Origin: Microbulbifer pacificus
GTDB taxonomy: Bacteria > Pseudomonadota > Gammaproteobacteria > Pseudomonadales > Cellvibrionaceae
Direction: 5' to 3'
Assembly: GCF_002959965.1 (NCBI RefSeq)
Contig: NZ_PREV01000027.1
Coordinates: forward strand, 310,001-374,000
Length of the DNA stretch: 64,000 bases
Shown piece after piece: positions 18,892 through 27,425 of this stretch. The notes below the pieces were generated by a model. It ran no database searches. It saw nothing but the letters and a program-made list of their open reading frames with translations, and was not told where the DNA came from. A program made the position numbers and the translations under genes. Each line of letters starts with the position of its first letter. Position 1 is the first letter of the stretch.

Positions 18892-21501
18892 ATGCTTAAG
18901 CGCAACAAACTCGCTCTCTCAATCAGTGCGGCTGTACTGGGTGGTAGCCTGGTGGCTCCGCTGGCAGTTGCTCAGGAAAGTGCTCTTGAAGAGATTACCG
19001 TTACTGGTATTCGTGGATCTCTGCAGGATGCGCTCAGTACTAAACGCGATTCTTACTCTATTGTCGACGCTATTTCTTCAGAAGATATCGGCAAGTTCCC
19101 GGACAAAAACGTAGCAGAGTCTCTGCAGCGTGTTCCCGGTGTTACCATCCAGCGCCAGTTTGGTGAGGGTGCGGCGGTATCTATCCGCGGTGCGGGTAAC
19201 GACCTGACCCTGACTACATTGAATGGCCAGAATGTTGCGTCCACCGGTTGGTTCGTTCTCGAGCCTGCCAAGCGCAGCTTCAACTACGAGCTGCTGCCGT
19301 CCGAGCTGGTTGGCGATATCGAAGTTTACAAGTCCTCCCAGGCTGACCTCGCTGAAGGTGGTGTGGGTGGTACAGTGGTAATCAATACCCGCAAGCCGCT
19401 TGACCTGGACTCCATGACTCTGCGCGCTTCAGTGGAAGCTTCTCAGCAGTCCGATTCCGACTCTACCGACCCGCAGTTCTCTGGTCTCGCCAGCTGGAAA
19501 AATGACTCCGAAACCTTCGGTGTGCTTGTTTCAGCGGTAGCTCAAGACCGTCAATTACAGCGCCAGGGTAACGAAGCGTTTTGGCAGTGGGGTGCAGGTC
19601 CTGTTGCATTTGAGCAGGAGCGTAAGCGCTCAGCTGTTTCCGCAACCTTCCAGTATCAGCCTACCGAAAATCTCGACATCGTATTCAATGCGATGGATAT
19701 GCAGATGGAAGCCAACAACACTAACTACGCGCTGTGGTTGACCCAGGGCGATTGTGGCTGGGGTCAGGTTGCACCTGGTGAAGATGGCCATAGCCCGCAG
19801 TGTTACAGTGGTATGGGGGAAACCTCAAAGTGGATTGATCAGGGGGTGGTAAATGCCGACGGCGTTGGTGTTCCGGCGGCAGGCCCGCTGTATAGCGCTT
19901 ACTGGCAGGCCCGTCCGCGTGAAGCAACCATGAATTCCGATGTGTTCGATCTGGCGGTAACTTATTCTGGTGAGGGCTACGAGCTGAGCGTGCAGGCTGG
20001 TTCTACCTCTTCAACCGGTGGTACCGACTTTGAGATGGTCGTTGAAGACGGTTCTGGCGGTGAGCTGATCGACGGAACTTATGACTTTACTGGCGGTAGC
20101 CAGACTTGGGACATCACTGATGGCTTTGATATGTCAAGCTATATCCCAAGTACTGTTGTTATGGGTACCGGTACTAACTTTAACGCGACGCCTAAAACCG
20201 ATGATGAGGTATACTTCCAGGCGGACCTGGAATTTGATGTTGAGCTGGGTCTGATCAATAGCATCAAAACCGGTATTAAAACAGCGGATCACAACTCTAC
20301 CAGTCGTCGCTTTGAATTCACCCAAGCCGATGGTTTTGACGCTGTTATTGAGACTGCCGATATTGTTGATGGTACCATCTCTGCTGGCTCCGGTAGCTAC
20401 GACATCGTGAAGCTCGATGACGAGGCGCTGAAAGCCTATGCCAAGGCCTCCATTACGGGTAAGGTTGAAGATCTCGGCGCTTATAGTGAGATTGAAGAAA
20501 CCAACTCTGCGCTTTACGCAATGGCCACCTTCGCCGGTGATCGTGTTCGCGGTAACTTCGGTGTTCGCTACGTTTCTACCGATGCAGCCTCTGTTTATTA
20601 CCTGGAGGGTCAGAAGACCAAAACCAAAGCGGACTACACTGAGATCCTGCCGAGCTTCAATCTGGCTTATGACCTGACTGAAGAACTGATCCTGCGTACG
20701 TCCGTTGCCAAGGTTATGGCTCGCCCACAGTATGTGGATATGTATGTTAACCCAAGCCCCTTGGGTGCAAATGATGGTGTAGACAACAACCAGATCTGGA
20801 CGATTGGTAACGTTGGCCTTGAGCCGTTCACTGCCAACCAGTTTGACCTGGGTGTTGAATACTACTTCGCCGAAGGTTCTCTGCTGTCTGCTGGCGTGTT
20901 CTACAAGGATGTCAGCAACTTTGTAACCATCAACCGTTACAATGCTACCGCAGCTGAGGTTCCTTTCGAACTGCCTGATAGTGAAGCGGCTCTGGGCTGG
21001 CAGGTTGAAGAAAAAGATAACGGTGAGAGTGCGACCATTCGCGGTATTGAGCTTGGTTATCAGCATGACTTTGGTAATGGCTTTGGTACCATCGCCAACT
21101 ATACATGGACCGACACTTCAACCGACGAAGACACCTTCACTGACGGTAATCCGTTCCTGAGCGACAGCTCCGAGAACGTATACAACCTGACCGGCTACTA
21201 CGAAAATGACATGTTCTCTGCTCGCCTTGCCTATAACTGGCGTAGTGAGTACATGATTCGTGAGGCCGGTTCCTACGGTAACCGTCTGCACGATGACTTC
21301 GGCAGCCTCGACCTGAGTGCCGTCTGGTACGCCACTGAAAACCTGGATGTTAAGCTTGACGTGAACAATCTGTTGGCGGAAGAGTCTGTACAGCTTGGTA
21401 ACAACCAGTTCCCAGATGCGAATGGGTTTGCTCAAGGCTTCCCGCTGTTTGAGTACGAAACTGCTCGCCGTATCAACTTGGGTGCATCCTATAAGTTCTG
21501 A
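18892..21501 (+). CDS. TonB-dependent receptor, Xanthomonas/Caulobacter subfamily
   Basis: Outer-membrane active transporter of 869 aa. The signal peptide ends about residue 27 (APLAVAQ). A TonB-box-like stretch, EEITVTGIRGSL, follows, then the plug (IGKFPDKNVAESLQRVPGVTIQR, about residues 65-87, and GGVGGTVVINTRKPLD). The beta-barrel ends in a terminal Phe (ASYKF), as required for outer-membrane assembly. The plug pattern matches the TIGR01782-type receptors that import oligosaccharides. Two NagR-type operators upstream suggest the substrate is a chitin or GlcNAc oligomer (inference). A terminator follows directly, while SapC and halogenase-like genes continue downstream. Confidence 0.92.
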   Translation: MLKRNKLALSISAAVLGGSLVAPLAVAQESALEEITVTGIRGSLQDALSTKRDSYSIVDAISSEDIGKFPDKNVAESLQRVPGVTIQRQFGEGAAVSIRGAGNDLTLTTLNGQNVASTGWFVLEPAKRSFNYELLPSELVGDIEVYKSSQADLAEGGVGGTVVINTRKPLDLDSMTLRASVEASQQSDSDSTDPQFSGLASWKNDSETFGVLVSAVAQDRQLQRQGNEAFWQWGAGPVAFEQERKRSAVSATFQYQPTENLDIVFNAMDMQMEANNTNYALWLTQGDCGWGQVAPGEDGHSPQCYSGMGETSKWIDQGVVNADGVGVPAAGPLYSAYWQARPREATMNSDVFDLAVTYSGEGYELSVQAGSTSSTGGTDFEMVVEDGSGGELIDGTYDFTGGSQTWDITDGFDMSSYIPSTVVMGTGTNFNATPKTDDEVYFQADLEFDVELGLINSIKTGIKTADHNSTSRRFEFTQADGFDAVIETADIVDGTISAGSGSYDIVKLDDEALKAYAKASITGKVEDLGAYSEIEETNSALYAMATFAGDRVRGNFGVRYVSTDAASVYYLEGQKTKTKADYTEILPSFNLAYDLTEELILRTSVAKVMARPQYVDMYVNPSPLGANDGVDNNQIWTIGNVGLEPFTANQFDLGVEYYFAEGSLLSAGVFYKDVSNFVTINRYNATAAEVPFELPDSEAALGWQVEEKDNGESATIRGIELGYQHDFGNGFGTIANYTWTDTSTDEDTFTDGNPFLSDSSENVYNLTGYYENDMFSARLAYNWRSEYMIREAGSYGNRLHDDFGSLDLSAVWYATENLDVKLDVNNLLAEESVQLGNNQFPDANGFAQGFPLFEYETARRINLGASYKF

Positions 21502-21530
21502 TTTTCAGGACTGAATAGGGGTTAAGAGAA

Positions 21531-21556
21531 AAGGGAAGTTTTTACTTCCCTTTTTT
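21531..21556 (+). terminator. Rho-independent terminator after TonB receptor
   Basis: 9-bp perfect stem AAGGGAAGT/ACTTCCCTT with loop TTTT, followed by a T run to 21556. It lies 30 nt beyond the receptor stop and would reduce transcription into the SapC gene, as often seen after highly expressed receptor genes. Confidence 0.9.
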
Positions 21557-21617
21557 CGTATGAAAAATATACTAGGCGGGTTTCTCTAGAATAACTTCAA
21601 ATCCAATAAGGTGTTGT

Positions 21618-22334
21618 ATGACCAACGTAGAAGCCCCGAAAATCGTTCCACTGCGCAGTGATGTTCACGGTAAGCTTAAAGTTCGTGAATTGGGGACCTT
21701 TGAGCACGTTAAGAATGCCCACATGCTGCCTGTCACTGCTCATGAATTCGCCCGTCTGAGTGCGGAATACCCAATTGTTTTTGTAAAGAACTCTGATACT
21801 GGGCAGTTCCAATCCGTAGCTCTCATGGGGCTGAAAGTAGGCGAAAACCTATTCGTCGATGGTGATAAATGGAACGGTGTTTTCGTTCCGGGTGCCGTGC
21901 GCAACCATCCGTTCGTGCTAGCGCCAGCTGGGGAGAACAAAGACCGTCTGATGGTTGGTCTGATCGAAAACAGCCCGGTAGTTGGTGAGGCAGAAGGTAA
22001 TGCTTTGTTCACCGAGAGTGGTGAAGAGTCCGAATACCTGAAAGCGAAGAAAGAAGCGTTGGTTGGCTACCTGGAAAGTGACCAGATGACCAAGGCATTC
22101 ATTACCATTCTGGCCGAGAAAGATCTGCTGACCACGCAGAATGTTGCCATCAATGCAGGTGAGGAGAAGATCAATCTTAGTGGAATCTACATGGTTGATG
22201 AGAAGAAGCTGGGCGAGTTGAGTGAAGAAGACTTCGCCGATTTCCGCAAGCGTGGCTTCTTGGCGCCTCTCTATGCTCAACTGGGCTCATTGCACCAGTT
22301 TTCCCGTCTGGCCAAGATGCAGGCCAGTGCCTGA
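21618..22334 (+). CDS. SapC family protein
   Basis: Protein of 238 aa resembling the SapC family (Pfam SapC, PF07277). Visible pattern: VTAHEFARLSAEYPIVFVKN (about residues 40-59), PGAVRNHPFVLAP and a C-terminal helical region. There is no signal peptide. The biochemical role of this family is not established. Members are repeatedly found beside TonB-dependent receptors and tryptophan-halogenase-like genes in saccharolytic Proteobacteria, as here. The start follows an AATAAGGTG ribosome site. It probably shares a transcript with the two flavoprotein genes downstream. Confidence 0.88.
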   Translation: MTNVEAPKIVPLRSDVHGKLKVRELGTFEHVKNAHMLPVTAHEFARLSAEYPIVFVKNSDTGQFQSVALMGLKVGENLFVDGDKWNGVFVPGAVRNHPFVLAPAGENKDRLMVGLIENSPVVGEAEGNALFTESGEESEYLKAKKEALVGYLESDQMTKAFITILAEKDLLTTQNVAINAGEEKINLSGIYMVDEKKLGELSEEDFADFRKRGFLAPLYAQLGSLHQFSRLAKMQASA

Positions 22335-22356
22335 TCCTTATTGTGCTTGATACCAT

Positions 22357-23922
22357 ATGACTATCAGTAGCTCTGATCAAATCAAGCGTGTATTGGTAGT
22401 TGGGGGTGGCACGGCCGGCTGGTTGTCGGCCTGTCACCTTGCTAAAAAGCTTTCCTCCTCCTCCCCTGCTGGCGTTCAGATAACGCTGGTCGAGTCAGAA
22501 AATATCCCCACGATTGGTGTCGGGGAAGGCACGGTCCCTGCAATTCGGGAGTCTCTCCGTTACCTCGGTATCAGTGAAACCGAGTTTGTACGCGAGTGTG
22601 ATGTAACCTTTAAGCAGGGTATCAAGTTTGCCAATTGGGTACGTCCGCCCGGAGCAGCGGGGCCGGATTTTTATCACCACGTATTCGACTACCCCGATAT
22701 CGGGGCAGGTGATTTGACGCCCTATTGGTTGCAAAACTCCCTGGGCCGCAGTTATGTGGACGCGGTGTCCGTACAGGGGGCAGTGTGTGACCGGGGATTG
22801 GGCCCAAAGGATATGACAGTGCCCGAATTCGAGGGTATCGTGAGCTATGCATACCACCTAGATGCGGCGAAGTTTGCGCGACTACTGACCCGTCATGGGG
22901 TGGAAAAGCTCGGGGTAACACACCGTCTGGCGGATATACAGCAGGTCCACCGGGATGATTCCGGCAATATTTCTTCTGTAGCTACCAATACTGGGGAGCA
23001 TATCGAGGCGGATCTCTTTGTAGATTGCACCGGTTTTGCATCTTTGTTGCTGGGGCAGGCAATGGGGGTTGGGTTTGTCGATAAACGCAACGTCCTTTTC
23101 GCTGACTATGCGCTGGCCGCTCAGCTTCCATATGCAGTAGAGAATGCACCGATTCCCAGTTTTACCATTTCGACTGCGCAGGAAAGTGGGTGGATATGGG
23201 ATATCGGATTGTCAGAAAGGCGAGGCACCGGTTATGTATATTCCAGCGCACACACCGATCACGACCGAGCGGAAACTGTGTTTCGTAGCTACCTCGGTGA
23301 TGATGAAGGGAAGTTGTTGGTTAGAAAAATCCCCATGCGAGTTGGGCACCGGGAAACTTACTGGCAGAATAATTGCGTGGCGATTGGCTTGTCCCAAGGG
23401 TTTGTAGAGCCTCTCGAAGCAACTGGAATATTGGTATATGACGCCACTGCAAGGATGCTTGCCGATATATTCCCGGTTAATCGCTCGGTAATGCCAATTG
23501 TAGCGCGACAGTTCAATCAGGCGGTCCAGTATGCTTGGGATCGAGTGATTGATTTTATCAAATTGCACTACTGTATAAGTCAGCGCAGAGATCACCCTTT
23601 CTGGGTTGAGAACAGTGAGGCATCGACGATTCCCGAATCGCTCATGGAGAAGTTGAAATTGTGGGTATTTCAACCTCCCAGTACCTATGAGTTCCCCAGT
23701 AAGCTGGAAATCTTCAATCTGGCGAATTATCAATATGTCCTATACGGCATGGAGTTTGATACGCGGATCGACAAGTCTGTATCGGGGCGGTATTCCATGA
23801 TGCCCACTGCCCAGAGTCGAATGAGTGAAATCGCAAATTTTTCCAGTCAGTTGCTCAGTAAGCTTCCGGAACATCGCACGCTGATCGAAAAAATCAAAAA
23901 GTTCGGCCTGCAAAAAGTCTAA
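22357..23922 (+). CDS. Flavin-dependent tryptophan-halogenase-like protein (first copy)
   Basis: Flavoprotein of 521 aa. The FAD-binding motif VVGGGTAGW is at residues 14-22. The Lys that carries the chlorinating species in PrnA/RebH (K79) aligns with K86 in DVTFKQGIKFANW. The Glu that orients it aligns with E354 in EPLEATG. The WxWxIP motif of bona fide tryptophan halogenases reads WIWDIG (residues 279-284), so the Pro is replaced by Gly. Catalytic residues are therefore kept, but the substrate is unlikely to be free tryptophan (inference). It lies 22 nt after the SapC gene and 6 nt before a second, divergent copy. Confidence 0.9.
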   Translation: MTISSSDQIKRVLVVGGGTAGWLSACHLAKKLSSSSPAGVQITLVESENIPTIGVGEGTVPAIRESLRYLGISETEFVRECDVTFKQGIKFANWVRPPGAAGPDFYHHVFDYPDIGAGDLTPYWLQNSLGRSYVDAVSVQGAVCDRGLGPKDMTVPEFEGIVSYAYHLDAAKFARLLTRHGVEKLGVTHRLADIQQVHRDDSGNISSVATNTGEHIEADLFVDCTGFASLLLGQAMGVGFVDKRNVLFADYALAAQLPYAVENAPIPSFTISTAQESGWIWDIGLSERRGTGYVYSSAHTDHDRAETVFRSYLGDDEGKLLVRKIPMRVGHRETYWQNNCVAIGLSQGFVEPLEATGILVYDATARMLADIFPVNRSVMPIVARQFNQAVQYAWDRVIDFIKLHYCISQRRDHPFWVENSEASTIPESLMEKLKLWVFQPPSTYEFPSKLEIFNLANYQYVLYGMEFDTRIDKSVSGRYSMMPTAQSRMSEIANFSSQLLSKLPEHRTLIEKIKKFGLQKV

Positions 23923-23928
23923 CAAATT

Positions 23929-25467
23929 ATGCAGCCTAGCAGTTCAAAAACATTGAATATCGTGGGTGGTGGTAGCGCCGGTTGGATGGCTGCCATTTAT
24001 CTCAATCGCTACTTCAATCGCGAAGTCCAGAATTATCAGATTAACGTCATTGAAAGCCCGGATATCGGTATTATTGGCGTCGGGGAAGCGACGGTACACA
24101 GTATCCGTTTCTTTTTCGGTGCCATGGGGTTGGATGAAGCCGAGTTGATGGCAGAGACCAATGCTACGGTTAAGTCTGGCATCATGTTTCGCAACTGGAT
24201 GAAGCCGGTTGAGGGAAAAACACACGAGTATTTCCACCCGTTTGACCAGCAGCAGCCGGGCGGATCTGTCGATATTTCCACTGCTTGGTTTGTGGGGAAT
24301 CGCACTGCGGAAGAGCGCTATGATGAAGGTGTGAGTGTTAACTCCCACCTGATCAAGTGGGGGCACTGCCCTAAGGGCGTATCTTCGCCACAATACCAGG
24401 CGGCAGTTCCATATGGATACCATCTCGATGCGACACTGCTTGCGCGCTTTCTAAGGCGTAAAGCGGTAGAGCAGGGGGTCCGCCATATTGAAGCGACGGT
24501 TACAGATGTAGAAGTTGTCGCGGGAGAAATCCGGTCTGTCCTTACGAGCGAGGGGCGGTTTGCTGGCGATTTTTTCATAGACTGTACAGGGTTTCGCGGG
24601 CTGCTAATCGAGAAGCTCAAGAAAGACAATTGGGTTTCTTTTGCTGATGTATTGCCGTGTGACAAGGCTGTAGCGATTCAGCGAGAGCTTCCCAGTGACG
24701 AAAAGCCGCGCTCTTATACTGTGGCAACGGCGCTTTCCTGTGGCTGGGCCTGGCAGATTGACCTGGTCAACCGCCAGGGAAGTGGATATGTATACGATAG
24801 CAAGCGGCTTACACCTGAGCAGGCAGAATCAGAACTGCGGGCCTTTCTAGGGGTCGAGTCCAGTGTAATTAAGTGCAAACACCTGGATATGAAAGTTGGT
24901 TGCAGAGATGATTTCTGGATTGGAAACTGCGTGGCTATTGGCCTGTCTGGTGGCTTTATTGAACCACTGGAGTCTACTGGTCTGCACATGATCCACCTCG
25001 GCGTGAGCCTGCTCGCCACACATCTAGCGGCGGACGACGGTAGTTGTGGGTTGCGCGACTCTTATAATGAAAAGTTGCGGGGGTTTTATCAGGACCTGAA
25101 GCAATTCATCGTGCTTCATTACTGCCTCTCGAACCGCGACGATAGCGCCTTTTGGCGAGCAGCTCCGGCTACTGTCGATGGTTGTTCTTGGCTGAAATCA
25201 AAGCTTCCCCTTTGGCAGCGCAAGATTTGTGAGTATCAGGATTTTGCAGGGAGCTTTGCTAGTATCTTTACCGATGCCAACTATCGCTACGTTCTATATG
25301 GAATGCAGTACTACCCAGCGCCTCGTTTCGCTTTATCTGAAAGCGAGATAAATTCCACGTTCGAGCGCTTCGAGCAGATTCTGAGCCGAGCAAAGGCTAG
25401 TACAATGATGCACGAAGAATTCCTGCAGATGGTGCAATCCAAAAAACGCGCTAGAGGTTTCCGATGA
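23929..25467 (+). CDS. Flavin-dependent tryptophan-halogenase-like protein (second copy)
   Basis: Second flavoprotein of the same family, 512 aa. Dinucleotide motif IVGGGSAGW is at residues 11-19. The catalytic Lys is K82 in NATVKSGIMFRNW, and the catalytic Glu is E348 in EPLESTG. WxWxIP reads WAWQID (residues 273-278). It is clearly diverged from the first copy rather than a recent duplicate, so the two probably have different substrates or act in sequence. The stop overlaps the next start (ATGA at 25464), which suggests translational coupling with the permease. Confidence 0.9.
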   Translation: MQPSSSKTLNIVGGGSAGWMAAIYLNRYFNREVQNYQINVIESPDIGIIGVGEATVHSIRFFFGAMGLDEAELMAETNATVKSGIMFRNWMKPVEGKTHEYFHPFDQQQPGGSVDISTAWFVGNRTAEERYDEGVSVNSHLIKWGHCPKGVSSPQYQAAVPYGYHLDATLLARFLRRKAVEQGVRHIEATVTDVEVVAGEIRSVLTSEGRFAGDFFIDCTGFRGLLIEKLKKDNWVSFADVLPCDKAVAIQRELPSDEKPRSYTVATALSCGWAWQIDLVNRQGSGYVYDSKRLTPEQAESELRAFLGVESSVIKCKHLDMKVGCRDDFWIGNCVAIGLSGGFIEPLESTGLHMIHLGVSLLATHLAADDGSCGLRDSYNEKLRGFYQDLKQFIVLHYCLSNRDDSAFWRAAPATVDGCSWLKSKLPLWQRKICEYQDFAGSFASIFTDANYRYVLYGMQYYPAPRFALSESEINSTFERFEQILSRAKASTMMHEEFLQMVQSKKRARGFR

Positions 25468-26510
25468 GTCTGTATCGTGCGCGATATATCCCTTGGATAA
25501 TCTGGCTGTGTTGCTTCTATGGCCTATGGGGCGGGTTTGTTGCCAGTCAGAATCTCTGGACGGTGGTGGCCGATCATTGGCCCATGGCCCTCTCCATGGC
25601 GATTGGCAGCTATGCCGCCGGCTCTACCCCCATGGGTGGTGGTACTGTCGGTTTTCCTGTTCTTGTGCTGCTTTTTGATATGCCTGCGAGTCTGGGGCGG
25701 GATTTCAGTTTCGCGGTGCAGTCCATCGGTATGGTCAGCGCCAGTATCTTTATTCTCTGTCGTCGTCAGCCGCTGGCCTGGAGCATGTTGCGAGGTGCAA
25801 TGCTGGGTGCGGTTCTGGGTACTCCACTGGGCATTCTGTTTCTCTCACCGCTGATTCCGGAGCTCTGGATTAAATTGGCGTTTGCGGTGATCTGGGGCAG
25901 TTTCGGGGTGTTGCACCTGTATCGGCTGCAGGAGATCACTTCTCATTCCGGGGTCGGTACGAAATCGTCTGCGACTGAATTCCGACTTGGGGTGATTGCC
26001 GGCTTCTGTGCCGGGGGAATGGCTGCGGCCATTACCGGCGTTGGTATCGATATGGTCATCTATGCGCTGCTGGTACTTTTGTGTCGGGTGGATCTCAAGG
26101 TGGCCATTCCGACTTCGGTCATCATCATGGCCTTTACCTCACTGGTAGGGGTTGCGGTCAAAAGCGTGACGGGGACCTGGCAGCCCGGTGTGCTGGGCAA
26201 CTGGTTGGCGGCGGCCCCTGTGGTGGCCCTCGGAGCACCGCTCGGTGTCTTTGTTGTGGGATTGATTGGACGCAAGCCTACATTGCTGGTGGTGGCAATT
26301 CTGTGTATCGGGCAGTACTTGTGGACCGGGTACACGGAACGTAACACTCTGGGGCTGGCCGGAATGACGGTGTTCGCGGGCGCGGTATTGGTTTGCCTGT
26401 TGGGGTTTGAATGGCTGCGAAGCAAAGGTAATGCTCGCCCGGTGTCTGCTGGTGCAAATCATTCTGCACCAATGCTGGTTCCCGGGGGTTTCAGGTCACC
26501 CTCAGCCTGA
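25464..26510 (+). CDS. TauE/SafE (TSUP) family permease
   Basis: Inner-membrane protein of 348 aa with about 8-9 hydrophobic segments. Family features are the inverted repeats beginning GSYAAGSTPMGGGTVGFPVLVLLF (about residues 50-73) and GFCAGGMAAAITGVGIDMVIYALLVLL. TSUP proteins move sulfite, sulfoacetate or other small anions. Here the coupling to two halogenase-like genes suggests export or import of a related small molecule (inference). The start overlaps the preceding stop. Confidence 0.88.
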   Translation: MSLYRARYIPWIIWLCCFYGLWGGFVASQNLWTVVADHWPMALSMAIGSYAAGSTPMGGGTVGFPVLVLLFDMPASLGRDFSFAVQSIGMVSASIFILCRRQPLAWSMLRGAMLGAVLGTPLGILFLSPLIPELWIKLAFAVIWGSFGVLHLYRLQEITSHSGVGTKSSATEFRLGVIAGFCAGGMAAAITGVGIDMVIYALLVLLCRVDLKVAIPTSVIIMAFTSLVGVAVKSVTGTWQPGVLGNWLAAAPVVALGAPLGVFVVGLIGRKPTLLVVAILCIGQYLWTGYTERNTLGLAGMTVFAGAVLVCLLGFEWLRSKGNARPVSAGANHSAPMLVPGGFRSPSA

Positions 26511-26594
26511 TTTATGTTTGCTGGCGTTGTGTAGGCTGCGGGAGTAAGTCTGTCCCGTTATCCCCGTGTTTCGACTTTGGCTTTGGCATGCCAT

Positions 26595-26624
26595 AAAAAA
26601 GGCGATCCCGTTAAGGATCGCCTT
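26595..26624 (-). terminator. Terminator of tRNA-Gln transcript
   Basis: 10-bp perfect stem AAGGCGATCC/GGATCGCCTT with a 6-nt loop (26599-26624). On the minus strand it is followed by six T (complement of 26595-26600). It lies 8 nt downstream of the tRNA-Gln 3' end. It may also slow rightward transcription from the permease gene. Confidence 0.88.
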
Positions 26625-26631
26625 CTTAAAA

Positions 26632-26706
26632 TGGCAGGGGCGGAAGGATTCGAACCTTCGCATGACGGGATCAAAACCCGCTGCCTTACCGCTTGGCTAC
26701 GCCCCT
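26632..26706 (-). tRNA. tRNA-Gln (UUG)
   Basis: 75-nt tRNA with encoded CCA. The acceptor stem AGGGGCG pairs with CGCCCCT. The D-arm sequence AGCCAAGCGGTAAGGC is as in bacterial tRNA-Gln, and the anticodon is TTG in the loop TTTTGAT. The sequence matches the second tRNA-Gln copy at 47925-47999. The 34-nt spacer to the upstream 21-bp repeat of the tRNA-Met 3' end suggests that this gene was once the second gene of a tRNA-Met/tRNA-Gln operon. Confidence 0.97.
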
Positions 26707-26739
26707 GTGAAGTGCCGCGAGAGCTGTCTCGCTGGCGGA

Positions 26740-26760
26740 AGATGGTAGCAAGACCGAGAC
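26740..26760. repeat. Left attachment site, copy of tRNA-Met 3' end
   Basis: 21 bp identical to 42739-42759, beginning AGATGGTAGCAAGACC. It corresponds to the last 18 nt of tRNA-Met including CCA, plus 3 nt beyond. The match stops exactly where the T-arm sequence would continue. This is the usual distal footprint of integrase-mediated insertion into a tRNA gene. Confidence 0.92.
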
Positions 26761-26822
26761 CATCTAAATAGACACGCCTTGATACCTGTCAAGCACCGTC
26801 CAATGCGGCGTTGAGGCTGCGC

Positions 26823-26850
26823 ATTCTATAGAAAACTCTAGGGGAGTCAA
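26823..26850 (-). promoter_or_regulatory. Outward tRNA-type promoter at element left end
   Basis: On the minus strand: TTGACT (26850-26845), 16-nt spacer, TAGAAT (26828-26823), then a GCGC-rich discriminator typical of stable-RNA promoters. It lies inside the element, 63 bp from the attachment repeat, and points out of it towards tRNA-Gln. It would replace the promoter that tRNA-Gln lost when the element separated it from tRNA-Met. Confidence 0.65.
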
Positions 26851-27073
26851 CAGTTTAGATGCACTTTTAGTTGCAGAAATAGACGCATCATTGTTGGTTA
26901 TTTATTGAGCATGGCGGGAGTGTTTGTAGATGGCCTGTAGAACTTTAGGTAGTTGCATATCCGCCATGAGGGCTATCTGAGACCGGGTGGTCAGGGCACA
27001 TGGCGGATTGAGTAACGGGCAGATTACGGACATGCCTCCAATCACGGGGGTATATCACTGAGTGAGGTTTTCT

Positions 27074-27241
27074 ATGTTCGTATCTGTATTGGTGCCCGTA
27101 GTGGTGCTCGTAGTAGTAGTAGTCTGGAAAATCGACATGGCAGCTGGCGCAGCTCTGTTGGCTGGATTGGTCTGTATCGTGTGTGAACGGGATATAGGTC
27201 GAGCAATGTTGGGGGCTATAGTGGGTGCGTATTTGCTGTAA
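27074..27241 (+). CDS. Small membrane protein (55 aa), unknown
   Basis: A short reading frame of 55 codons with GAGG 7 nt before the ATG. The product starts MFVSVLVPVVVLVVVVVWKI, a strongly hydrophobic first segment, followed by a second hydrophobic stretch (about residues 23-37) and a Gly/Ala-rich C-terminus. It looks like a two-segment small membrane protein. No family was recognised. The longer minus-strand frame across the same DNA is Thr/Asn-rich low-complexity sequence and is taken as its shadow. The 26761-27073 stretch before it holds only the tRNA promoter and integrase-site-like repeats. Confidence 0.5.
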   Translation: MFVSVLVPVVVLVVVVVWKIDMAAGAALLAGLVCIVCERDIGRAMLGAIVGAYLL

Positions 27242-27425
27242 TTCGACTGGCTGTCGTCCTGTACACCTATTATCGTGATCACTTGATGTAGGGTATCTCC
27301 CCCCTTACCAAAGCTATTCACGCCATTACAGCGCCAAGCCATCCACCAAATATGCAAATGAGAAGTATTTCTTTTAACTGTAATGGCTGGCAGAGATGGG
27401 AATAATGGAATAGGGGCGCGCAATA

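Noticed and set aside
26566..26771. Two overlapping frames of about 60 aa across tRNA-Gln
   Set aside because: They only translate the tRNA and its terminator.
27055..27423. 122-aa minus-strand frame at the left end of the element
   Set aside because: It ends in a Thr/Asn low-complexity stretch and is the shadow of the plus-strand small membrane ORF at 27074-27241, which has a better ribosome site and a coherent product.
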